From Gnetum montanum (lineage: Eukaryota; Streptophyta; Gnetopsida; Gnetales; Gnetaceae): a stretch of DNA of 64,000 nucleotides. The DNA lies in assembly GCA_015680685.1 (NCBI GenBank), contig MNCI01027068.1, forward strand, positions 139,652-203,651, in the 5' to 3' direction. Shown one piece after another: positions 1-9,340 of this stretch; within the stretch, counting starts at the first letter, position 1; every line of letters begins with the position of its first letter. The notes under the pieces were generated by a model. That model made no database searches. It was not told where the DNA came from and worked only from the letters and a program-made list of their open reading frames with translations. The position numbers were made by a program, and so were the translations under genes.

Positions 1-1343
1 AAGGTGACAAGGATCAGGGTATGTCTTCGCTTTTAGTTGGTTTTTATTATATTGATTGTGGCTCCTACTTTTTTTTATTTTCATGTTTTTGGCTTAGATG
101 AAGGCAGCGGTACTAGGATGGTACGGTTGGACGTTCCCATGAAGATGGTTCCCACTGAGGGGACCGCTGAAGTTAGTTCTTCCCATACCCATCAGCCGCT
201 TATTTGGTCAGAGATGCCAAATAAGTTGGATTTTGTGGATAGAATCGCAGAAGAAGTCGTTGAACATCTCCAGGAAGTCCATCCTGATATAGGTATGAAT
301 CATTTAAAGATTGGAAGCTTCGTGTCTTACGTGTACCATTTTAATGTTCGTGTTCTCTACGTGGGTAGGCGCTAAACTAAGATGGGATCCCTCTGAGGGC
401 ATCAATATGGAAATCCTAACTACACTCTCCCTAGAAGTAGAACAGGTGCCAAGGCCTGTTTATGAAGGGGTTGCAGAAAGCCTTGCACACAATGCCAAGT
501 TGTTGTGGACTTGTAGGCGTTCTGTTGAACAGTTGTGGCTACAAGTACAGGCAAAGGAAAAGGAAGTCCCTGCCGTAACAGAGGAGCGTGATGATTTAAA
601 GGCTCGATACGAGTTCGCTGCTGCTAGACTAAGTGGAGATCATTCTTGGCGAACCTCGAAGATTATGTACACTAGGTATTGGAACCTTCTGAACCGTCAT
701 GCGTCACTGACTCGGAGAATGGCGGAATGCAAAGCTCAAATTGATCTCCTGAACCTTAAGTGTCAAGATTGGAAGGCTTTCGCTTCCAAGGTTCGCAAGT
801 GGGATCAGGATGAGAAGAACCATAAACATCAGTACGAAAGAGGTATCTATTGAAAGGCGGCAACTGGAGATGTTTGTGGAGGGTTTGGGTTTATGTTCCG
901 CCTTCAATACCTTTGCCCAAAACACAATTGTGGAAATGGAATCGCCTAAGAGGGTCATCACAACTACTTCTGGGGAGGTGTCGGTAGGTGAATTTTCTCT
1001 AAAACACCCTACCTGGTCAGCGGTCGACAAAGGCAAGGCTTTGGCAAACGTTGACTTAGGCCTGGACGGAACAGATTGGGCCAGTGTTCCAGAGGAAGAA
1101 ATCCTTCGTCGGCTGGAGTTTGGCTTAGGGGGATCCCCTATGGTAAACGTTTTGTCTTTATGAAGTTAATTTATTGGATAATGTTTAAAATGTTTAGCAT
1201 CTGCTTATTTTGTGTTGGTTGTTTGTTTTTGGTGTTCTCAACATGAGGGTGGCGATGATACTCACGAGGCTGGCCCCAGTGGAGTAGGGGCCCCTAACAC
1301 TGGTGGTTCTAAAGGAGATGATCCTCCTGTCTCAGACGCTTAG
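1..1343 (+). CDS. Spliced antisense accessory gene inside Tat-A, coiled-coil protein (5' partial, one frameshift)
   Basis: Four exons can be read: 1-18 (partial), 98-292, 369-1142 and 1248-1343 (ends in TAG). Introns 19-97, 293-368 and 1143-1247 all start GT and end AG, and each junction preserves the frame by phase (1, 1 and 0). The middle exon encodes a charged helical stretch that reads like a coiled coil (for example QAKEKEVPAVTEERDDLKAR). The last exon is a Gly/Pro/Asp-rich tail. Exon 3 changes frame near 835-850, so at least one indel is present. A polyadenylation signal follows at 1445-1450. It lies head-on to gag-protease. I recognise no family. Antisense ORFs are known in Tat relatives, but function is unknown. 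A captured host gene is the main alternative. Confidence 0.6.
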
Positions 1344-1423
1344 TGTTTTTGTAGTTTTTTTTTTGGCGATTTTTTTGCTAATTTAAATTAATACAGGTAT
1401 TGTAACTGGAAAATGTTGAGGAA

Positions 1424-1439
1424 AATGTTGTACAACATT
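1424..1439. repeat. 16-bp perfect palindrome after the antisense gene
   Basis: AATGTTGTACAACATT is its own reverse complement. It lies between the stop codon of the antisense gene and its AATAAA signal. It could be a short hairpin in the 3' UTR or a protein-binding site; nothing in the sequence decides between these. Confidence 0.7.
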
Positions 1440-1444
1440 GCATG

Positions 1445-1450
1445 AATAAA
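1445..1450 (+). promoter_or_regulatory. Polyadenylation signal AATAAA of the antisense gene
   Basis: AATAAA lies about 100 bases after the TAG that closes exon 4 at 1343 and is followed by T-rich sequence. Position and motif fit a plant near-upstream poly(A) element. Confidence 0.5.
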
Positions 1451-1590
1451 TATTTTTCTGTTGGTTTTTAAGTTGTTTGCACACACGACATGATACTAAA
1501 GTATTGTTGGGTTCGCTTTTCTGTTTAAATGCAATGCACAGAAGTAATGATAAACGATATGTAAACAGGAGAACAAGATTTGCACTATTT

Positions 1591-1905
1591 TAAGGCCATT
1601 TCGGGCCCCAATGCGTAGTTTAAGGCCGTTTCGGGCCCCAGTGCGGACGAGTAATATGTCATGGCGGATATTTCGTAGTTGATTGACCATTTCTGATCGT
1701 GGCTAGTTTTATGTCATCGCGGACATGATAGTTTAATGTCTTTCTGGACAAGGAGTGTTAAAAATTTATTTTGTTTTTGTTTTTGTTGTTTATTATTTCT
1801 TTGTGTTTTTGGGTTTTATCGTAGTTTAGCATCATTTCAAACGAGTTATAGTTTAACGTCGTTTCAAACTGTTCGTAGTTTAACGTCGTTCCGAATGTTG
1901 TAGCA
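1591..1905. repeat. Degenerate 26-30 bp tandem repeats in the spacer between converging genes of Tat-A
   Basis: Units starting at 1591 and 1621 are exactly 30 bases apart and share TTTCGGGCCCCA. Further diverged units follow, with TAGTTTA starting at 1822, 1849 and 1875. The array fills most of the 565-base gap between the end of the antisense gene (1343) and the end of gag-protease (1908). No other open frame is seen in 1344-1907. Confidence 0.7.
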
Positions 1906-2321
1906 TTTCATTTTAGTTGTTTCTTGATTTTCTTCATTTTTTTGTCAGGGAGTGTATCGACCGATATGATTTTGTATTCTCCGTCTCCTTCGCTGATCAC
2001 GTTGAATGGCAATTTAGTCCAGGAGATGTCCATTAGAATGTTTTCGGTATCGATACCTTTAGGTGCTTCGATGTCGGTCATTGTTTCTATGTTGGTTTTT
2101 TCATGAGGTGACGCGTGTACAGTGTTAAACGCAGGTATTTCGGCTTCAGGCTCTTGTCCCGTATTCGAAGGTTCACTACCCACCAATTGCATTTTGTTTG
2201 AGTCTTTTTGACCAGGCTTGTCGAGTTCAACCTCAGAGCCTCGGTCCTCGTCTATATACGATGAAATGAGGGGAGAGGCTGCTTCCCCATGTATGACGAT
2301 TTCACCACCCTCGTAGGGTAG

Positions 2322-2654
2322 GTGAATCTCCTGATGTATAGGGGAGTACACAACTCTCAGTTGGGCCAACCAGGGTCTTCCTAATATTAGGTTGAATCCT
2401 GGCATTTCATCGACGACGAGGAAGTCAGCGGATGTGGGGAACTGGTCTCCTGATACGAAGTCTAGGGTTATCGTGCCTTTGACTAATACGCGCAATCCGC
2501 TGAAAGACTTTAAGCATGTCGTTGTGGTGGGTTTGATCAAGTCAGTGAGCCCCAATTGTTCAATGATAGGATACGGTATGACGTTGGTGGCTGCCCCATC
2601 ATCTACATGTACCCTATGTATTTTGAATTGGTTTACATGTATAGTTATGAACAT
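2322..2654 (-). other. Retropepsin domain of Tat-A
   Basis: The segment has HVDDGAATNVIP (an aspartic-protease active-site loop with D-D-G in place of D-T/S-G), a hydrophobic middle, and NLILGRPWL, the conserved C-terminal ILGR-type motif of Ty3/gypsy proteases. It would act as a dimer to cleave Gag. The frame across the domain itself is open. Confidence 0.85.
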
Positions 2655-3245
2655 AGGGATTGTTGTTGTCTTACATGTCTTCTTGTCTACTTTGATGTTC
2701 TCATCATGGAAGCTCAAGGGCTTAGGAACGACACCGTGAGATGGATACATTACAGCATGAATGGTCGATCCGCTCGGAGGCAAGTTCTCGCTAACTGGGA
2801 TTGATGTGAGCATGCATACTAGAGCTTCCCGATGAGTCTGGGATGTTAGTACCAAGTCATACAAGTTTAACGAGGTGTTTTTCTGTTTTAGGGCTTGAGT
2901 AACTTGTGTCAAGGCTATTGCAAAATCTCTACTGTCAGGGACGTTTTTATTAGTAGTGACTGGGTCCATTGGACCCAATAGTTTTATTTCGCGTTTTGGT
3001 GGTTTGTCGTTATTGTTAGGACCTGCTGTTTTATATGGTTCTTGTGTTTCGGATGACTCACTGTTGCTGTCCATGTTCGGTTGACCGTTGGATGATGACA
3101 TGGGCATAGAGTTAAGTGGAGTTGGTTTGGGTGGCCCCATGGCTAGCCATTGGCATTCCTTCTCCATGCGCTCACGTGTAAGCCTGTCTGCTAGGCGTTC
3201 TCGTGTGTTACGCAGAGGTGGACTTGGCCTCGGAGCCTGGGATTG

Positions 3246-3605
3246 CCCTGGGAACCTTACTACGTATGGAGTCGGACGGGGTTGTGGGTGGACGGTGGGA
3301 TATGATTGGGTAGGAATCTGTCCAGGTATCCTGATGACGTACAAGGTTGGTCTTGGTGGAGGTTGGACCTCCATCGTTGCAATGGCGGGTGGTACTCGGA
3401 CTACGAAAGGGGTAGGCCGAGCATGAGGGGTTGGTGTATCCGCGGGATTGAGCGGAGGGATGCGCATCACGTATGATTTTTGATGCGTCGTGATGTTGGG
3501 GGTGGGCACGGTCGAGGGCACTCAGACTACGTATGGCCACTGCGGGACGTGGGATGGTTGAGATGTAGGTGCGGACGTAGCGGGAGGAATCTGAACCACG
3601 AACGG
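3246..3605 (-). repeat. Six-fold repeat of a [YF]V[VIM]xxP peptide motif in the Gag-protease linker
   Basis: Six copies spaced 20-25 residues apart: FVVQIPP, YVV-stop-VPS, YVMRIPP, FVVRVPP, YVIRIPG and YVVRFPG, separated by Pro/Thr-rich sequence. The stop near 3519 falls where four other copies have Arg. The array lies between the zinc knuckle and the protease. Regular spacing suggests a short linear binding motif or a structural repeat; the role is unknown. Confidence 0.75.
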
Positions 3606-3830
3606 CTTGCCAAGTGTTTCCTGCTTATTTTCGGGGTAGATGGTGTTGATGGAGGGCGTGTTGGAATCGTCGTCACAATAGATTGCGTCAATTATGTACG
3701 CTACCTCTTTAGTATTCAGGGGATCTTTGTACACCCCCATGGTTTGATTTTGCGGTTGGACGGGGTTAGCCCCGTCAAAAGTGATTTTGCCATCATCAAT
3801 CATCCACTGGATATCCTATTTCAGGGTGAA

Positions 3831-3872
3831 GCAGTAATCCGTTTCGTGCCCGTTGCATTGATGATAATCGCA
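3831..3872 (-). other. Zinc-knuckle-like motif of Tat-A Gag
   Basis: CDYHQCNGHETDYC has the C-x2-H-x4-H-x4-C arrangement typical of Tat-lineage Gag instead of the retroviral CCHC box. It is expected to bind zinc and nucleic acid. A stop follows three codons later, near 3813. Confidence 0.75.
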
Positions 3873-6117
3873 TAAGCGATCCATCCTAAATCCTTTGGGC
3901 ATGGGTGGCTCATCCGGCGTTGCTAGGCTCGGGTTCTGTATGAGTTGGCAGAATCGTTTGTGCCTTTGGATGGTTGCAAGGGATAATTCCTTATGTTGCA
4001 TCAACCCAGCCTTTAAGAGTTGGTCAAAGAGCTGGGACGGTTTCATCGGTAAAGGCGTGTACTGAGAGGGTTCCTTTCTCTCGAAATTACGCGCACGGTT
4101 CGTCGGCTTCTATGATGATGACTCTGGGGTTGTTGTGGGAGCGGGTTGATAGTAGTTAGTGGTGGTTGCGGGCAGTCTTTGTTGATGTGTGCTGTTCGTT
4201 TGCTGGGTTCCCGCTATTGCTGCTATAGTTGTCTTGGCCTTCTCTTTATCCTTTTTAGTATGTTGATTTTTGAAGGCCAAGTATGCCGGGTCATGGCTGT
4301 TTTGAGCCGCTTCCTCTATGTTTCTGATCTGTAAAAATGCCTGATTCACATCACGTGCATTGAGGTAATAAAGTTTGGATTTAAAGAAATCATTGACAGC
4401 CCCCTTCAGAATTGAAAGCAAATAGGTTGGAGAGATTGGTTCGTGCAGCTCGTTGACAGCTACACTCCATCTCTGAATAAACTTCTGTGCAGGTTCAAGC
4501 GGTGCTTGCTTGATCTGCATGAGGCTGTCGAGCGTGGCCTTGGGTTTCAAGTTGTACTTGAACCGGGTCACAAAATGGCATAAAAGATCGTCTAAAGAGA
4601 AAATAGAGCTCCTAGGCAGGGCCCGGTACCAGTCGAGTGCTCTCCCTATGAGAGACATGGGAAATACTTAGAGGATGGAGTGGGGCCAAGCTTGGAGCAG
4701 CGCGCATTCTAGCCAAAATGTTATAAGGTGCGCGTTGGGATCGGTCTCCTCGTTGTACTTGGTTAATGTGGGCAAGGGGATACCTTTAGGTAAGGTTAGA
4801 GGTGGGACCGAAGAGCTGATAGGGTCATCGTTGTAGAAATCCACTACCTTTAACTCTCCCTCAGTGGCCGTTTTGAGGCATTTTACCTCTTCAGTAAGCT
4901 CTTGCATTATCTTTTTGGCATCCATCCAGTCTTGGGCGCTCAGTGATGCGGCAGCTTGGGGTTGCGGTATACTGTACCAGCTAGATTGTTGCATGTTAGG
5001 CTGAAGGGCTGACAGCTGCACGGGTGCTTGTGGAAAGGTTGCGGTGGGCGGCGCTACAGATGGCACGTGGTAGGGAAAGGGTTGTTGTTGGTGTTGCTGC
5101 AGCTGGGGTTGTGCTTGGGGAACATTGATTGGTGGAACCACGTGGGGTGGTGTATGGTGATGGGGAACTTGGTGCGACGGCGCTCCCCTTGCTGGCCATT
5201 GCCTGCCACATTGTGGGCGAGGACTCCATGTTGGGCTACGGCTGCTTGGGGAATTGTATGTGTTTGGAGGTGTGGTATGAAGTGGACAGATGTGGATGCC
5301 GGAATCACGTGTGGCATCCCTATCACCTTTGGTGGGAGTGTTGCTCCCATATTATCGATAGGTGGCTGCACTTGTGAGGATGGGCCCGCCGCGGCTGTGG
5401 GGATGGGCACGAGTGGGAAGGTGTTGGGTTGGTGATCACTTGGAAGAGGGACGTGGACTAGTGCTGCTGTTTTCGGTGGTGGTTGTTGAGCTTGGATGAA
5501 TCTAAGGTGTTGCAAGGGCATGAGTTCCCTTGTGCCAGGATGGAAGATGGGGTTGACCTGTGCTTGAGGGCTTAAGGTATGGTACGACTCTCCTTGCTCG
5601 GATTGAGTGGCAAATCCATCCTCATCCTCTGGTTGGGGCTCCAATGCGGGCTGGTCCAACGAATTGTTCCTTTGAAGGAGGAGTTGTGTGATGAGTTCCG
5701 AATATTGTTCAGGAACGGGAATTACGTCGTACAGGGAAGCGATGAACTCTCATCCCCCCCTGTAATACTGCTCAAATTGCCTCTTCACCTCTAGTTCAGC
5801 TTGATCAACAGCCAGGTCAGCTTGTATCTTAATACAGATAAAGTTGTACTGGTCCTGGGTAATGATGTTAGAGGCTGGGTCCCTCCCTTGCAGCCTTAGG
5901 GATCGACGGGGACCCGCTATGGGTTGCATTCCTGGGTGTTGTAGTACAGGCTATTGGACGACAGTGAGGTCCATGGTGGCGGTGGTGTGAGCGGGGACAA
6001 CAGTGTTGTTAACAGGGTTCATGATGCTATGTCATGGATAGGAGTAAGTTTGGAAAGGCGGAGTTGCTCTGTAATGTGGCGTGCAGTGTATATGCTTCAA
6101 AGGACAGCATATGGTAT

Positions 6118-6701
6118 CAGCGTATACAGCGTATAGAACGTGTGTAGTGTATACAGCGTATATGGGCAGCGTAGACACTGGAAAGCATATAAGGCGCAGG
6201 ATGGGTCAGCGTAAAGTTGGACGGCGTAAAATAAGAGCGTAAGACAGGGAGCAGCGTACAGCGTAAAAGAGGTGATCAGGGTAACACAAGAATGTAAGAT
6301 AAGTTGCAGCGTAAAGGATCACTTAGCGTAAAACTGGTGTTTAGCGTAAAACAGACGAATGTGACAAACTCAGCGTAAACACAAGCTCAGCGTAAAACAG
6401 GCCAGAGCGTAAAATAGAAGATAGCGCAAAACAGGCGAGTGTACAATGTGTTGCAACGTAAACAATTTGCAGCGTAAAATTCATAGCGTAAATAGTTCAC
6501 AGTATGAAACGGGCTCAGCGTAAAGGCCGACTCCAGCGTGAAGACAGGCGCATAAAGCAGGTTGCAGCGTTAACAGTAGAGGGTAAAACAGATGAACGTA
6601 AAACAAAGATGTAGGAGAGCAGGTTTTTAAGAACGTAAACGCTGTGCAGCGTATACGCTGGACACTTGCGAGTTGGGTTTTCGAACCGGACAACGTAAAC
6701 G
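6118..6701. repeat. Half-site array (GCGTA, mostly AGCGTAAA) in the Tat-A leader
   Basis: About twenty GCGTA copies, most as AGCGTAAA on the plus strand (TTTACGCT in element sense), nearly all in one orientation, spaced irregularly at roughly 15-40 bases, between the PBS and the gag start. Examples are near 6308, 6325, 6342, 6370, 6389 and 6405. GCGTA is one half of the palindrome that fills the LTR, and one full palindrome is present at 6649-6658. No convincing protein is encoded here. Confidence 0.8.
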
Positions 6702-6730
6702 CTGGGAAATTTGCAGAAAAGGGTTTTAGG

Positions 6731-6749
6731 GGCCCTCCTTCTAGCGCCA
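6731..6749 (-). other. Probable primer-binding site of Tat-A
   Basis: On the minus strand TGGCGCTAGAAGGAGGG begins five bases after the proposed LTR end at 6755. The TGG start fits pairing with a tRNA CCA end. I could not assign the tRNA. Confidence 0.6.
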
Positions 6750-7330
6750 ATTTCTGTACCGCCTGAAATCGTCGATCTCTGGCTGGAAGGGAACACAGAG
6801 GCCGTGGGATCGCAGGACGGGTACAGAAGACCCTGCCTTTGCCTGAGGGCGAGCTGGAACGCAACGAAGGCAGAGTACCTTGGGTGGTTCGCACGCGGAT
6901 CAGACAAGGATTTCCCCGCACGTACGCAAAATGCTAATACTCTGGGTTATGCATAAACGGCGTGCAGGTGTAAACAACAAAAACAGCGTAAAACGTAAAC
7001 GGATACAAACGAAGCATGAGCGTAAACAGACGTAAACGATGCATGGGCCAAATTGACGTAAAACTGTAAAAGAACTTGCAGCAAATGTAAACAGTATAGA
7101 GTCAAAGTACAGTGCACCGGTCTAACGCAGTCGTGAGGGGACACAAGGCGGACGAAAAGCCCCGGCGTATGTAGGAATGACTCGGCCGGTTAGCAAGGCA
7201 GACGGAGCATAGAGACTGTGCGTGCAGCATACAGGGCATAAGAGAGTTTCAGCTCTTGTACGCAGCATAAATGTTCTCTGGTATCCTCCGGGATTTTGCC
7301 AACCATCCTTGTGAAAGTGGGAAATGGGGG

Positions 7331-7338
7331 TTTTTATA
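7331..7338 (-). promoter_or_regulatory. TATA box of Tat-A LTR
   Basis: The minus strand reads TATAAAAA, about 90 bases downstream of the last perfect palindrome of the U3 array. It is the best TATA match in this LTR. Confidence 0.6.
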
Positions 7339-7430
7339 CAGGTTGTTACGCTAGACTCAGGTTGGACAACACGTGGCGTGTTGACCGAGTGCATACACTT
7401 TACAAATGTACAAAGTATTACAAATGTCGG

Positions 7431-7784
7431 GCGTATACGCTGGGCATATACGCCGTGTGACGCGGGCGTATACGTTGAGCATGTACGCTGAATGAGGCGG
7501 GCGTATGAATTTGGGTGAAGATGGTCTGCTGGGCGTATACGCTGACGATGTTTGGCGTATACGCTGATGGATGCTGGGCGTATACGCTAAAGGCTGGCAC
7601 TTGTTTCAATCCTTGCTCTTTGGTGTTATCGTCATGCTGTCATTGGAGATCTTGTCGTCGAGCGTGCGCATCTACAGTACTTGGGCATGCACGTTGGGGT
7701 GCCCGGCGTATACGCTGGGGTGCTGGGCGTATACGCTGTAGTTCCAGGCGTATACACTGGGGATGTGAGTTTTGGCGTATACGC
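7431..7784. promoter_or_regulatory. Array of the palindrome GCGTATACGC in Tat-A U3
   Basis: Perfect copies start at 7431, 7533, 7555, 7578, 7706, 7727 and 7775, with one-base and two-base variants between them (for example at 7748). Several spacings are 21-23 bases, about two helical turns. The array lies immediately upstream of the TATA box. CpG-rich palindromes in an otherwise AT-rich window suggest binding sites for a dimeric DNA-binding protein. Confidence 0.85.
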
Positions 7785-7940
7785 TGGCACAATGTACTTA
7801 GTGAAGAAAAACAAGCATTGTGATCCCAAGGTTGCTGCGTGTGTGAAGTTTCATGAAGCCGATGTCGTTCGTGGGTCCCAGGGACCTACCTGGTGTCGGG
7901 CGTATACTAAGCTCCGAATTTTGTGGTGTTTCACCACCCA

Positions 7941-8480
7941 CTATCTACAATGGGATAGATAAATCTTGCCTTGAGGAGTTATGCTTAAGACCAGACATTG
8001 GAATGTAGTAGGAGCATTACATAGACCAAAAGGCATCTTGCGATATGCAAAGGTTCCTAAGGGACTCATGAATGTTGTTTTGGCTTGGTCCCCTAGCATG
8101 ATCTAGATTTGGTTATAGCGACTATAACCATCCAAAAAGCTATAATAGAAATGCCCAGATATGGTTTCAAACACTTGATCAATGAATGATAACTAAAAAT
8201 GATCCTTGAATGTTGCCATATTCAATAGCCAAAAATCGATGCAGACTGCCACTTGTTACCTTTCTTTGGCATAATCATGAGTGTACTAACCCACTCACTA
8301 TATATAATGGGATAGATAAACCTTACCTTAAGGAGTTGTTTGATTTCCTCTTTGATGATCTAATTCAATTTAGGATTCAATTGCCTCTGTGGCTGCCTCT
8401 TTGGCTTCATGGCCAGGACAGTGTAGATATGATGTTGGCATATCCTAGGATTAATCTCTGTGAGTTCAAGATATGACCAA
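7941..8480 (-). pseudogene. pol: Ath-1 reverse transcriptase fragment
   Basis: The sequence is close to the N-terminal half of RT in Ath-2 and Ath-3: the minus strand carries the region of the FLDGYSGYN-type motif and the upstream IPLxxP-like entry segment, with many stops. A 40-base piece (7941-7980) duplicates sequence found at about 8298-8337, placed out of order beside the Tat-A junction. The catalytic DD region is missing, cut off by Tat-A. Confidence 0.75.
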
Positions 8481-8889
8481 GTAAAGGTTATTGACCATTT
8501 TTCAACCACCTTTAAGAACATCTATTTTTTTTCTAAAGCAAGATTCACATTGATTATTATTGGCTTCTCATTTTTTAAGTATTCATATTCCATGCTAGTA
8601 GGTAGAGTTTTTAACTCAAGGGGCTCTTGTTTAAAATTTTTAGGAATTTCCAACTCTTTCCAATAGGTATCATCATTTGCATTATCAAAGAGTTAGTGAT
8701 GAACCTACTCTAGTTCATCCATGCCTATGACATAAGCACATGTCAAGCTCTCAGTAGGTTCTATGCAAAGTGTGCTACTTTCAGAATTAGAAGTTAGCCA
8801 CTAGGTGTCCTCTTATTTTGTGGCTACTACATATAGACACCTTTGAATATTAGCTTTAAGTGCACACTACTTGCATGTGAAAATGGATG

Positions 8890-9340
8890 CTCGTTTAATG
8901 AACTAGAGTTTTTGCATGCAATTGTACCCTATATCACTGTACGTGATGCATGGAACTCATTGCTTCTCAATCTTTTCAAATACATTTTCTTTAGATATTT
9001 CTAAGGAAAGATTTTTTATGCCCATTCTTGCATCAACGATGCTTAGCCATGCCTTTTCCATGATTATTTGGAAATTCACTTTACAATTCTCCACCAGTCC
9101 TAATGAAATAGTAATGGACTAGTCTACCAATTCCAATCGAATATTACTCCTCTTGAAGGGTGGCATGTTCTAAGTAGTATACATCTCATGAGAAATAAAG
9201 TTCACATTAGGACTTGAATCAAGAAGAGCTTTACATGGTTCATTTGTACCAATCTACAAATAGACAAGAGGACTCCTAGGATTAGCTAATTTCCTAGGAA
9301 GGTTCCTAGCATGGATTCAATTAGATATAACATGAGCGAG
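8890..9340 (-). pseudogene. pol: Ath-1 protease region
   Basis: By comparison with Ath-2 (16637-17190) this covers the aspartic protease, including the segment for the DLG active-site loop (near 9215) and the IMGRAWLST-like motif (near 9045). It is broken by several stops. An Athila-type RT linker lies between it and 8480. Confidence 0.65.

Larger units (their letters stand above)
1908..6022 (-). pseudogene. gag-pro: Tat-A gag-protease polyprotein, interrupted by a few stops and one frameshift
   Basis: This encodes the structural Gag and the aspartic protease of Tat-A. I chose the ATG at 6022 because coding similarity begins there, about 700 bases after the PBS. The N-terminal part (6022 to about 5150) is Gln/Pro-rich and low complexity. 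The frame shifts near 5150. Downstream one frame runs to 1908 with only four in-frame stops, near 4665, 4107, 3813 and 3519. In order: Gag core (about 4930-4110, with WYRALP and RFKYN), zinc-knuckle-like motif (3872-3831), a linker with six repeats of a YVVRxP motif, protease (about 2654-2322), and a Lys-rich end. Two further stops lie near the N-terminus. No RT follows. The single-base lesions suggest recent decay. Confidence 0.88.
1..7940 (-). mobile_element. Tat-A: Tat-type Ty3/gypsy LTR retrotransposon, 3' end outside window
   Basis: Read on the minus strand the order is 5' LTR (7940-6755), PBS-like site, leader, gag-protease (6022-1908), spacer, then a gene on the opposite strand (1-1343). 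Tat affinity rests on the gag knuckle of the form C-x2-H-x4-H-x4-C, the protease with its GRPW motif, and an antisense gene downstream of the polyprotein, a layout known from Tat relatives such as Grande. No RT, RNase H or integrase follows the protease, so the element is either pol-less or has pol beyond the window edge. It abuts Ath-1 RT sequence at 7941. The coding frame carries few lesions compared with the other elements here, which suggests it is young. Confidence 0.8.
6755..7940 (-). repeat. 5' LTR of Tat-A
   Basis: On the plus strand it runs from TGTACC to ACCCA, so it has TG/CA ends in either reading. It lies directly before the PBS-like site. It holds a U3 motif array (7431-7784), a TATA box (7331-7338) and an R/U5 part. 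From 7941 the sequence is RT of another element. The second LTR lies outside the window, so the outer boundary is inferred from the switch to Ath-1 sequence. Confidence 0.65.

Noticed and set aside
3088-3426. Plus-strand frames opposite Tat-A gag-protease (for example 3088-3426, 5028-5435)
   Set aside because: They are reverse-complement shadows of the Pro/Gln-rich Gag linker, with no domain of their own.
6481-6956. Overlapping open frames of 80-146 residues on both strands around the Tat-A PBS
   Set aside because: They run across LTR end, PBS and leader in incompatible frames, with no domain and no splice support.
7431-7784. CRISPR-like array (short repeats at regular spacing)
   Set aside because: Repeats are 10-base palindromes with variable 11-13 base gaps inside a plant LTR; no cas genes and eukaryotic context.
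7418-7829. Minus-strand open frames with repeating AYTP or SVYA peptides in the Tat-A LTR
   Set aside because: The peptide repeats are translations of the GCGTATACGC array, occur in several frames, and lie in U3 upstream of the TATA box.
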